Assembly: GCA_964569315.1 (NCBI GenBank)
Contig: CAZMUZ010000179.1
Span: 1 to 5,391, forward strand
Length of the DNA: 5,391 nt
Reading direction: 5' to 3'
Origin: CADEFF01 sp964569315
Lineage (GTDB): Bacteria; Pseudomonadota; Alphaproteobacteria; Dongiales; Dongiaceae
The notes under the pieces are model-generated. The model saw only the letters and a program-made list of their open reading frames with translations, made no database searches and was not told the origin of the DNA. Positions 1-5,351 of this stretch are shown piece by piece (the first letter of the stretch is position 1; each line of letters opens with the position of its first letter). Both the position numbers and the translations under genes were made by a program.

Positions 1-735
1 GAAAAGGGCGTGCCGCTCGTCAATATCGCCCAGCCCTTCCAGAAGTCCGGCATGATGCTGACCTGCCGCGCCGAGTCCGGCATCAAGGAACCGGCGGACT
101 TCAAGGGCCATACGCTCGGCGTCTGGTTCGGCGGCAACGAATATCCGTTCCTCTCCTGGATGAGCAAGCTCGGCCTGCCGACGACCGGCGGCGCCGATGG
201 CGTGACGGTGCTGAAGCAGGGCTTCAACGTCGATCCGCTGCTGCAGAAGCAGGCGGACTGCATATCGACCATGACCTACAACGAGTACTGGCAGGTGATC
301 GACGCCGGTCTCGCGCCCGATCAGCTCGTGGTCTTCAAATACGAGGACCAGGGGGTGGCGACGCTCGAGGACGGGCTCTACACCCTCGAGAAGAACCTTG
401 CCGATCCCGAGATGGTCGACAAGCTCGCCCGCTTCGTCCAGGCCTCGATGGAAGGCTGGGACTGGGCGGTGGAGCATCCCGATGAGGCGGCCGAGATCGT
501 GCTCGAGAACGACGCCACCGGCGCCCAGACCGAGCAGCATCAAAAACGCATGATGGGCGAGATCGCGAAGTTGGTCGGCGATAACGACAAGGGCACCGGC
601 TGGCTCGATCCGGCGGATTACGACCGCACGGTCGGGGTGCTGCTGTCGGGTCAGTCCGATCCGGTCATCACCAAGAAGCCGGAGAATGCCTGGACCCATG
701 CGATCTGGGACAAGGCCATGGCGAACGCGCAGTAG
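1..735 (+). CDS. ABC transporter substrate-binding protein, NMT1/THI5-like (5' end missing)
   Basis: This is the C-terminal 244 residues of a periplasmic solute-binding protein; the frame is open from base 1, so the signal peptide and the first part of lobe 1 lie outside the window. NMT1/THI5-like proteins are usually about 310-350 residues, so roughly a quarter to a third is missing. Visible family marks are the segment GVWFGGNEYPF (about residues 40-50), the VLKQGFNVDPLL stretch (about 68-79) and CISTMTYNEYWQ (about 85-96), followed by a helical C-terminal lobe rich in acidic residues and Trp. Members bind small heterocycles such as thiamine, riboflavin or pyrimidine precursors and hand them to an inner-membrane permease with an ATPase; neither partner is in view. 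The dihydropyrimidinase gene nearby makes a pyrimidine or hydantoin ligand plausible, but this is inference. It is the last gene of its transcript, closed by a hairpin 22 bases downstream. Confidence 0.85.
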   Translation, partial: EKGVPLVNIAQPFQKSGMMLTCRAESGIKEPADFKGHTLGVWFGGNEYPFLSWMSKLGLPTTGGADGVTVLKQGFNVDPLLQKQADCISTMTYNEYWQVIDAGLAPDQLVVFKYEDQGVATLEDGLYTLEKNLADPEMVDKLARFVQASMEGWDWAVEHPDEAAEIVLENDATGAQTEQHQKRMMGEIAKLVGDNDKGTGWLDPADYDRTVGVLLSGQSDPVITKKPENAWTHAIWDKAMANAQ

Positions 736-757
736 CGCTCTTCTCCGGTCGGGAATG

Positions 758-785
758 AAAAAGGGGGCTTTGCGGCCCCCTTTTT
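758..785. terminator. Bidirectional intrinsic terminator between convergent genes
   Basis: Five A, five G and a C (758-768) pair with G, five C and T residues (775-785), giving an 11-bp stem around a 6-base loop. The plus strand ends in seven T (781-787). Read on the minus strand the same stem ends in five T from the A-run at 758-762. It sits between the plus-strand stop codon (735) and the minus-strand stop codon (791), so it can end both the transporter transcript and the opposing small-gene transcript. Confidence 0.9.
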
Positions 786-790
786 TTGCG

Positions 791-1225
791 TCAGGCCGCC
801 TGGCGCCGCCGCTGGACGGCCGCGCGCGGCGCCCCCCGGGCCGGGCCGTCGATTCCCGGCGCCGCGGCGATCGCGACCTGGGTGATGCGGCGCTTCGCCC
901 GACGGATGTCGCGCAGCTCCTTCAGCATGTTGTCCTTCTTCTTTCCGTCCTTCAGAACCCGCTGCAGCCGCCTTCGCAGCAGGCGAAGCCTGGCATCGGC
1001 CGCGGCGATCCGGTTGGCGTTGATGTCCTGCTGGATCTTGTCGAACGCCTCCTCGACCTCGTCCTTGAAGCGCTCCAGCTTCTCCGCATCGGTGCCGCCG
1101 CCGGCGATCCCCGACTCGTTCACCTCGGCGGAAGTCACGGTGTCGAGAATTTCCTCGGCTTTGTCGATATGGCCGTTCGCGTCCTTCTTCGCCTCGTGAT
1201 TGGCGTTATCCGTTTGGTCCGACAT
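791..1225 (-). CDS. Small highly charged coiled-coil protein, function unknown
   Basis: A 144-residue protein that I do not recognise. The start at 1225 is preferred to an upstream in-frame codon at 1273 because a strong ribosome site (GGAGGA, minus strand, 1235-1230) lies four bases before it. The N-terminal 45 residues are polar and acidic, starting MSDQTDNANHEAKK, and end in a Gly-rich turn. Residues about 46-118 look like a long helix or coiled coil, first acidic (KLERFKDEVEEAFDKI) and then strongly basic (LRLLRRRLQRVLKDGKKK). The last 25 residues are a disordered Ala/Pro/Arg tail. There is no signal peptide or membrane segment, so it is probably cytoplasmic. The basic helix and tail would suit nucleic-acid or membrane-surface binding, but this is speculation. 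Its 3' end is six bases from the shared terminator. The good ribosome site and closed reading frame support a real gene. Confidence 0.65.
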   Translation of the reverse strand: MSDQTDNANHEAKKDANGHIDKAEEILDTVTSAEVNESGIAGGGTDAEKLERFKDEVEEAFDKIQQDINANRIAAADARLRLLRRRLQRVLKDGKKKDNMLKELRDIRRAKRRITQVAIAAAPGIDGPARGAPRAAVQRRRQAA

Positions 1226-1229
1226 GCTG

Positions 1230-1235
1230 TCCTCC
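1230..1235 (-). promoter_or_regulatory. Ribosome binding site deciding the start of the small gene
   Basis: TCCTCC on the plus strand reads GGAGGA on the minus strand, four bases before the ATG at 1225-1223. It fixes the start there rather than 48 bases upstream. Confidence 0.75.
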
Positions 1236-1367
1236 AGTTGTGGTGCCCGGTTGCGGTACATCGGCAAACGCACTCGACGCGATGACGGACGGGCTCCGAT
1301 TGCCGGCGCTCGCCCCGCTTCGCGTCGTCACTGATTGACTGCAATTCGATTGTCGCCCGGCGCCGGC

Positions 1368-1389
1368 CGCCGCGAGGTCGATCGCGGCG
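1368..1389. repeat. 8-bp inverted repeat (hairpin) in the intergenic stretch
   Basis: CGCCGCGA (1368-1375) and TCGCGGCG (1382-1389) are perfect reverse complements around the 6-base loop GGTCGA. No T-run follows on either strand, so it is not a standard intrinsic terminator. It could be an operator, a 3'-end structure for the hydantoinase mRNA, or chance in GC-rich DNA. Confidence 0.4.
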
Positions 1390-1579
1390 TCCCGGTCAGG
1401 GAGTCGAGGGAGCCACTTCCCGGACGATGTTCCCCTGGGCGAATGGTAGGCGCCGCTCGGCCGCCCCTCAATCGCGATATGTCCCGGCCCTTCGAGGCGC
1501 GCCGAAGCCCGCACGGCCGGCTCAGGCTACCGACTTGACTTTCCTCGGCTTTCGCCTCGCTTCGCCGATGGCGGGCCGG

Positions 1580-3031
1580 CTACTCCGCCGCCTCGCGCGG
1601 GACCGCGCGCGGCGCGCGGGCCTCGTTCTGCGTCTTCAACGCCTGGAAGACGGTCGGGAAGGTCGGCCGCGGAATGCAGCGGCCGGCGCCCTTCTCGACC
1701 GCGAGCTTGCCGTTCGCATAGACGACCTTGCCCTGGCTGATGGTATGGCTCGGCACGCCCTTTACGTTCATCCCCTCGAAGATGTTGAAATCGATCTTCT
1801 GGTGATGCGTCCGGGCGGAGATGGTGCGCGTCGCCGCCGGGTCCCAGACCACGATGTCGGCGTCGGCGCCGACCGAGATCGAGCCTTTGCGCGGATAGAT
1901 GTTGAAGATCTGCGCCGCGGCGGTCGAGGTGATGCGGACGAATTCGTTCATCGTGATGCGGCCGGCGCCGACGCCATGCGTCCAGAGCACCGCCATGCGG
2001 TCCTCGACGCCGCCCGTGCCGTTCGGGATCCGGGTAAAGTCGTTGCGGCCCATCGCCTTCTGGTCGGCGCAGAAGCAGCAATGGTCGGTCGCCGTCGTCT
2101 GCAGATTGCCGGAGACGAGCCCGCGCCACAGCATTTCCTGATGCTCTTTCGGCCGGAAGGGCGGGCTCATCACATGGGCCGCGGCGAAGTTCCAGTCCGG
2201 GTTGCGATAGACGGAATCGTCCACCAGCAGATGGCCCGCCAGCACCTCGCCATAGACGCGCTGGCCCTCGAGCCGCGCGCGGGTGATGGCTTCGACCGAT
2301 TCGCGGCAGGAATTATGCACGATATAGACCGGCGTGCCGATCACCTGGGCGATGCGGATCACCCGGTTCGCGGCCTCCCCCTCGACCTCCGGCGGGCGCG
2401 AGAGGGGATGGCCTTCGGGGCCGGTGATGCCCTTCTTCACGAGCTCGCGCTGCAGGTAATAGACGAGTTCGCCGTTCTCGGCATGGACCGTCGCGATGGC
2501 GCCGAGCTCCTGGCAGCGCTGGAAGCTCGCCAGCAGATGCTCGTCGGTCACCATGATGGCGCCCTTATAGGCCATGAAATGCTTGAAGCTGTTCACGCCC
2601 TTGTCGCGCGCGAGCACGCCCATCTCCTCGCGCACCTTGTCCGACCACCAGGTGATGGCGACGTGAAACGAGTAGTCGGCGCAGGCCTTCTTCGCCCAGC
2701 CCATCCATTGCTCATAGGCGTCGAGCAGCGGCACATTCGGCGCCGGGATCACGAAATCGATGATCATGGTGGTGCCGCCGGCGAGCGCCGCCGCGGTGCC
2801 GGAGAGGAAATCCTCGCTCGCCACCGTGCCCATGAAGGGCAACTCCATATGGGTATGGGGGTCGATGCCGCCCGGCATCACATACTGGCCGCCGGCATCG
2901 ACGGTCTGCGCGCCGGCCGGCGCGTCGAGCGTCTCGCCGACCGCCTTGATCTTGCCGTCGGCACAATAGACGTCGGCACGGAAGGTCTGGTCGGCGGTGA
3001 CGACGGTTCCGCCACGGATCAGGAGCGACAT
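1580..3031 (-). CDS. hydA: Dihydropyrimidinase / D-hydantoinase
   Basis: A 483-residue cytoplasmic metal-dependent cyclic amidohydrolase (EC 3.5.2.2 family) that opens the ring of 5,6-dihydrouracil, dihydrothymine or 5-substituted hydantoins to N-carbamoyl amino acids, the second step of reductive pyrimidine catabolism. The ATG at 3031 is chosen because GGGAGGAG lies 8 bases upstream; a TTG two codons earlier would abut that site. The TIM-barrel metal site is complete: H59 and H61 (DPHTH), K156 (FMAYKG, the lysine carboxylated in this family), H183 (TVHAENG), H239 (YIVHNSC) and D316 (TATDHCCF). Y155 and N337 (IPNGTGG) match residues known to contact substrate. Length is normal for the family; the last 15 residues form a variable Ala/Arg-rich tail. 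Family membership is secure, but natural substrate (dihydropyrimidine or hydantoin) cannot be decided from sequence. Beta-ureidopropionase and dihydropyrimidine dehydrogenase genes are not in the window. Confidence 0.95.
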   Translation of the reverse strand: MSLLIRGGTVVTADQTFRADVYCADGKIKAVGETLDAPAGAQTVDAGGQYVMPGGIDPHTHMELPFMGTVASEDFLSGTAAALAGGTTMIIDFVIPAPNVPLLDAYEQWMGWAKKACADYSFHVAITWWSDKVREEMGVLARDKGVNSFKHFMAYKGAIMVTDEHLLASFQRCQELGAIATVHAENGELVYYLQRELVKKGITGPEGHPLSRPPEVEGEAANRVIRIAQVIGTPVYIVHNSCRESVEAITRARLEGQRVYGEVLAGHLLVDDSVYRNPDWNFAAAHVMSPPFRPKEHQEMLWRGLVSGNLQTTATDHCCFCADQKAMGRNDFTRIPNGTGGVEDRMAVLWTHGVGAGRITMNEFVRITSTAAAQIFNIYPRKGSISVGADADIVVWDPAATRTISARTHHQKIDFNIFEGMNVKGVPSHTISQGKVVYANGKLAVEKGAGRCIPRPTFPTVFQALKTQNEARAPRAVPREAAE

Positions 3032-3038
3032 GGGCAAC

Positions 3039-3048
3039 TCTCCTCCCT
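3039..3048 (-). promoter_or_regulatory. Ribosome binding site of the hydantoinase gene
   Basis: The minus strand reads AGGGAGGAGA here, with GGAGGAG ending eight bases before the ATG at 3031. It supports that start over the TTG at 3037. Confidence 0.75.
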
Positions 3049-3104
3049 GTTTCGTCGGGCCGGATGCCGCAACGCCGTCCGCGACCCGGCCGCCTTCGTG
3101 AACC

Positions 3105-3148
3105 TGGACGTTTGGTCAGAGTTTACAGCCGGTAGCGGGGGCGGGGAA
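3105..3148 (-). promoter_or_regulatory. Candidate promoter with RutR-like site upstream of the hydantoinase gene
   Basis: On the minus strand TTCCCC (3148-3143), 17 bases, then TAAACT (3125-3120) is a weak sigma-70-like pair (three and four of six matches). Just downstream, TGACCAAACGTCCA (3118-3105) contains a perfect TGACCA half-site, the half of the RutR consensus TTGACCA-N2-TGGTCAA; the other half matches poorly. The site would cover the predicted transcription start, as expected for a repressor. The leader would be about 80 bases. The regulator is not in the window. Confidence 0.35.
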
Positions 3149-3151
3149 GGC

Positions 3152-3163
3152 GGTCGGCCGACC
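3152..3163. repeat. 12-bp perfect palindrome upstream of the hydantoinase promoter
   Basis: GGTCGGCCGACC is its own reverse complement. It lies directly upstream of the candidate -35 element of the hydantoinase promoter, where an activator or repressor dimer could bind. In DNA this GC-rich such a palindrome can also arise by chance. Confidence 0.3.
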
Positions 3164-3284
3164 TGAATGCCCCGGCTTTGGCACGGCAACGCCGGCCGAT
3201 GCCGATGGCGCACCGCCCGCCCCGCACGACGATGCCGCCACGACCGGGGTTGCGCCCATCGCCGCGAGGGCCGGGCGGCGGGGT

Positions 3285-3761
3285 CTAGGCCCGCCGCTCG
3301 GCGAGCGCGGCGAGCTGGTTGAGGCAGGTGCCCCAGCCGTCGAAGAAACCCATCTCCTCATGCATGTCCCGGTCGGCTTTGCTCTTGTGCATGACGAGCG
3401 CGCCGTAGTCGGTGCCTTCGGGATGGTCCCCGAGCGTGATGATCGCGGTCATGAAAGGCTGCTCGGCCGGGCGCCATCCGCCGGTGAGGGTGTCGGTGAA
3501 GACGATCCGTTCGCGCTCCTCCACCGCGAGGAAACAGCCGGTCACATGCGGCTGGAACGCGCCGCCGTTCTCGCTCATCCGGGTCTCGAACGCGCCGCCG
3601 GGACGGAGTTCCAGCTTCGCGACCTTGCAGCGCGCGGGCGCCGGCAGCCACCATTGCTCGAGGCTTGCGGGCTCCGTCCAGGCGCGCCAGACGACGGCGC
3701 GCGGCGCCTTGATGATGCGCGAGATGGTGAGGTCGAGTTCGGGATTCGGGGAGCGGGTCAC
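3285..3761 (-). CDS. SRPBCC / AHSA1-domain protein, partner of the ArsR regulator
   Basis: A 158-residue soluble protein of the SRPBCC (START-like) fold, AHSA1 group (activator of Hsp90 ATPase homologue 1-like). The start is a GTG at 3761; no other start fits, since the family's first strand (DLTISRIIKAP, residues 10-20) begins almost at once. Family marks are APRAVVWRAWTEP (19-31) followed by LEQWW (34-38), the strand LELRPGGAFETRM (50-62), GCFLAVEERERIVFTD (75-90) and the long C-terminal helix with MGFFDGWGTCLNQL (137-150). The fold makes a deep hydrophobic ligand cavity; its ligand in this group is mostly unknown. The gene starts two bases after the ArsR-type gene's stop, and its probable ribosome site (AAAGGAA, 3775-3769) lies within that gene's end, so translation is probably coupled. 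ArsR-SRPBCC pairs of this form are common in proteobacteria. The biochemical role cannot be told from the sequence. Confidence 0.9.
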   Translation of the reverse strand: MTRSPNPELDLTISRIIKAPRAVVWRAWTEPASLEQWWLPAPARCKVAKLELRPGGAFETRMSENGGAFQPHVTGCFLAVEERERIVFTDTLTGGWRPAEQPFMTAIITLGDHPEGTDYGALVMHKSKADRDMHEEMGFFDGWGTCLNQLAALAERRA

Positions 3762-3763
3762 GT

Positions 3764-4102
3764 CTATCGTTCCTTTCCCTGGGCTGTCATGACGAACCGC
3801 TCGAGGCGGTCGGTGCGGCCTTCCCAGAGCGTGCGTTGCGCGGAAAGCCAGGCCTCGACGGCGGCAAGCGGTCTCTTCCGAAGCCTGCAGGTCCGCACGC
3901 GCCCCTGCTTGCGGGTCCGGATGAGGCCGCTCTCCTCGAGCGCGCGGATATGCTTCATGAAGGAGGGCAGCGCCATCTCGAAGGGCGCGGCGAGCTCGCT
4001 GATGCTGGCAGGGCCCTTGCCCAGCCGTCCCACCACCGCGCGGCGCGTGGGGTCGGCCAGCGCCTGGAAGATGCCGCTGAGCCGCTCCGGATACTGTTCC
4101 AT
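3764..4102 (-). CDS. ArsR-family winged-helix transcriptional repressor
   Basis: A 112-residue DNA-binding protein, probably a dimeric repressor of its own operon with the SRPBCC gene. Residues 11-25 (IFQALADPTRRAVVG) are the family's opening helix. The helix-turn-helix spans about 32-61 (SISELAAPFEMALPSFMKHI, then ALEESGL) and the beta-wing about 62-74 (RTRKQGRVRTCRL). The cysteine-pair metal site of true ArsR/SmtB sensors is absent; Cys72 in the wing is the only cysteine, so a metal signal is unlikely. The C-terminal helix (AVEAWLSAQRTLWEGRTDRL) is typical of regulators paired with SRPBCC proteins. The ATG at 4102 gives 13 residues before ALADP, as I recall for relatives, but none of the possible starts (4102, 4117, 4171, 4204) has a good ribosome site. 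The message may have a very short leader or be leaderless. Confidence 0.9.
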   Translation of the reverse strand: MEQYPERLSGIFQALADPTRRAVVGRLGKGPASISELAAPFEMALPSFMKHIRALEESGLIRTRKQGRVRTCRLRKRPLAAVEAWLSAQRTLWEGRTDRLERFVMTAQGKER

Positions 4103-4105
4103 TGG

Positions 4106-4147
4106 GCTAAGTAACATGCTAAAAACGCTTAGCGCAAGAGCTAAGCG
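4106..4147 (-). promoter_or_regulatory. Probable operator/promoter of the ArsR-SRPBCC operon
   Basis: Four copies of the half-site GCTAA or its complement TTAGC lie at 4106-4110, 4118-4122, 4129-4133 and 4140-4144, with centres 12, 11 and 11 bases apart, about one helical turn each. The last two form a perfect 8-bp inverted repeat, CGCTTAGC (4126-4133) and GCTAAGCG (4140-4147), around GCAAGA. A weak promoter, TTAGCT (4144-4139), 17 bases, TAGCAT (4121-4116), overlaps the repeats. Bound repressor would block it, fitting autoregulation. Confidence 0.55.
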
Positions 4148-4393
4148 ATTGTCCGTGGAGGAATCGAACATCGGTGCGCCAGCGTGGATGAAGCTGATAA
4201 CCACGTTTCCGCTGGGGCGCTATGATGTTCTGGCTCGCAAACACCGAACACCGCCGTCGACATCCGAAGCTCGCCAAGCCCGCTTCGATCCGTTGTCGAT
4301 CGCGACAACTCCTCATTCCGCGAAGTGACGCAGGAACCTCCATCTTTGGGGACTCTTGCCGGTACGATCTCCCCTAGAACTGCCGAGTTCGCG

Positions 4394-4422
4394 TTGCAAT
4401 ATTCGCTATCGCTCTTCATAAA
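4394..4422 (+). promoter_or_regulatory. Candidate sigma-70 promoter of the aminoglycoside kinase gene
   Basis: TTGCAA (4394-4399) and CATAAA (4417-4422) are separated by 17 bases, and each matches four of six consensus positions. Transcription would start near 4429, giving a leader of about 27 bases to the ATG at 4456 but only about 6 to the ATG at 4435, which favours the later start. Confidence 0.45.
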
Positions 4423-4455
4423 GAATCCGGCCGGATGCCACTGTACGCTCGTCAG

Positions 4456-5271
4456 ATGTTCGATTCATACCTCTCGAAATGGCGCCTCGTCCCTGATGGC
4501 GAACCCATTGTCACCCATGCTGCCCGCCTGCTGCCGGTGCTACGACACGGCGAACCTGCGATGCTCAAGCTGTCGCTTGAGGAAGACGAGCGCCTCGGCG
4601 GCGCGGTCATGGAATGGTGGAGTGGACACGGTGCGGCTCGCGTTCTGGCACGCGAGGGACATGCCCTCCTGCTGGAGCGCGCCACCGGCTCGGCCTCCCT
4701 CAGCGACATGGCCCGTACCGGACAGGACGATGAAGCCTGCCGTATCCTGTGCCAGACGGCTGCCCGCCTTCATGCTCCCCGGGCGGGGTCCCTACCGGAT
4801 TTGACGCCCCTTGCGCAATGGTTTCGCGAGTTGGAGCCCGCCGCTAGGACCCACGGCGGCATTCTTATCCGATGCGCGGAAACGGCGAAGGCCTTGCTCC
4901 GCGATCAGCGTGAGATCGTCGTCCTGCATGGTGATTTGCACCACGACAATGTGCTCGACTTCGGCGAACGCGGCTGGCTGGCGATTGATCCTAAGCATAT
5001 CATAGGTGAGCGCGGCTTCGACTTTGCCAACATCTTTACCAATCCGGATCTTGCCGATCCGACACGGCCGGTGGCAACGGAGCCGGGTCGCTTTGCAAAG
5101 CGTCTGGATATTGTCGCGGAAGCCACGAAGCTGGATCGGCTTCGGCTGCTTTCTTGGATTCTTGCCTGGACCGGTTTGTCCGCGGCGTGGTTCTTGGGAG
5201 ACAGTAACCCGATGGCGGAGATCGACCTGAATATTGCGAGGTTCGCCGCGGCAGAGCTCGACCGGATGTAG
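4456..5271 (+). CDS. Aminoglycoside phosphotransferase, APH(6)/streptomycin 6-kinase-like
   Basis: A 271-residue cytoplasmic kinase of the aminoglycoside phosphotransferase family. It most resembles APH(6) streptomycin kinases, which transfer phosphate from ATP to the 6-hydroxyl of streptomycin. Visible marks are K38 in AMLKL (likely ATP-binding lysine), the WWSGHGAARVLAREGHALLLE block (54-74) like the corresponding block of StrB, the catalytic loop VLHGDLHHDN (156-165) with D160 as likely base and N165 as metal ligand, and the metal-binding IDPK (177-180) in place of DFG. The C-terminal LSAAW (241-245) also matches APH(6) enzymes. Length is near the usual 270-280. The ATG at 4456 is preferred to one at 4435, as relatives, from memory, begin at MF-x-x-YL; neither has a clear ribosome site. 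GC is somewhat lower than in the genes to its left. Whether it gives streptomycin resistance or phosphorylates another substrate is not shown. Confidence 0.88.
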   Translation: MFDSYLSKWRLVPDGEPIVTHAARLLPVLRHGEPAMLKLSLEEDERLGGAVMEWWSGHGAARVLAREGHALLLERATGSASLSDMARTGQDDEACRILCQTAARLHAPRAGSLPDLTPLAQWFRELEPAARTHGGILIRCAETAKALLRDQREIVVLHGDLHHDNVLDFGERGWLAIDPKHIIGERGFDFANIFTNPDLADPTRPVATEPGRFAKRLDIVAEATKLDRLRLLSWILAWTGLSAAWFLGDSNPMAEIDLNIARFAAAELDRM

Positions 5272-5277
5272 GAGCTC

Positions 5278-5299
5278 AAGACGACTTTTTGGTCGTTTT
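5278..5299 (+). terminator. Weak terminator-like hairpin after the kinase gene
   Basis: AAGACGAC (5278-5285) pairs with GTCGTTTT (5292-5299), with one G-T pair, around a TTTTTG loop. The T-run after the core stem is only four bases and partly in the stem, so it would be a weak terminator. It begins six bases after the kinase stop codon. Confidence 0.4.
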
Positions 5300-5351
5300 G
5301 CCGTCGTAGTCCGGCGTGACTGCGCGCAGGAAGTCGTAGATTCGGCGGAGT

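Larger units (their letters stand above)
1226..1579. other. Gene-free stretch between the small gene and the hydantoinase gene
   Basis: This 354-bp interval lies downstream of the hydantoinase gene and upstream of the small minus-strand gene. Apart from the small gene's ribosome site at 1230-1235 it holds one strong hairpin (1368-1389). I found no T-run typical of an intrinsic terminator after the hydantoinase stop and no convincing sigma-70 or EcfG-type promoter on the minus strand. Open frames crossing it have compositions like shadows and lack ribosome sites. Confidence 0.5.
4103..4455. other. Divergent intergenic region with lower GC
   Basis: This 353-bp stretch separates the minus-strand ArsR-type gene from the plus-strand kinase gene. 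Its left end holds the ArsR operator and its right end the candidate kinase promoter. Between them (about 4148-4390) I see no gene, RNA or repeat. A hand count gives about 57% G+C for 4141-4440, against about 67-68% in two 60-base samples from the hydantoinase gene. Open frames across it have no recognisable protein and no ribosome site. Confidence 0.5.

Noticed and set aside
686..1285. 199-codon plus-strand open frame running from the transporter gene through the terminator
   Set aside because: It overlaps a real stop codon, a strong terminator and the opposing small gene with its good ribosome site; the composition is typical of an antisense frame.
1535..1570. TTGACT at about 1535 as a plus-strand promoter
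   Set aside because: No -10-like sequence lies at a suitable distance, and it would only transcribe antisense to the hydantoinase gene.
1427..3166. 579-codon plus-strand open frame across the hydantoinase gene
   Set aside because: It is the antisense shadow of a clearly conserved dihydropyrimidinase with an intact metal site. Its product is Arg/Ala/His-rich with no recognisable domain and no ribosome site.
3764..4102. Metal-sensing ArsR (arsenic or cadmium) assignment
   Set aside because: The cysteine-pair motif of metal sensors is absent; only one cysteine is present, and the genetic partner is an SRPBCC protein rather than a metal pump or reductase.
3764..4204. Longer 146-residue version of the ArsR-type protein starting at the GTG at 4204
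   Set aside because: The extra 34 residues run through the operator repeats, lack a ribosome site and do not resemble the N-terminus of this regulator group.
3360..4328. 322-codon plus-strand open frame across the SRPBCC and ArsR genes
   Set aside because: It lies opposite two recognised genes and its low-complexity product has no family features.
4141..4419. Minus-strand open frame upstream of the ArsR-type gene
   Set aside because: It has no ribosome site or recognisable sequence and overlaps the operator repeats and the candidate kinase promoter region.
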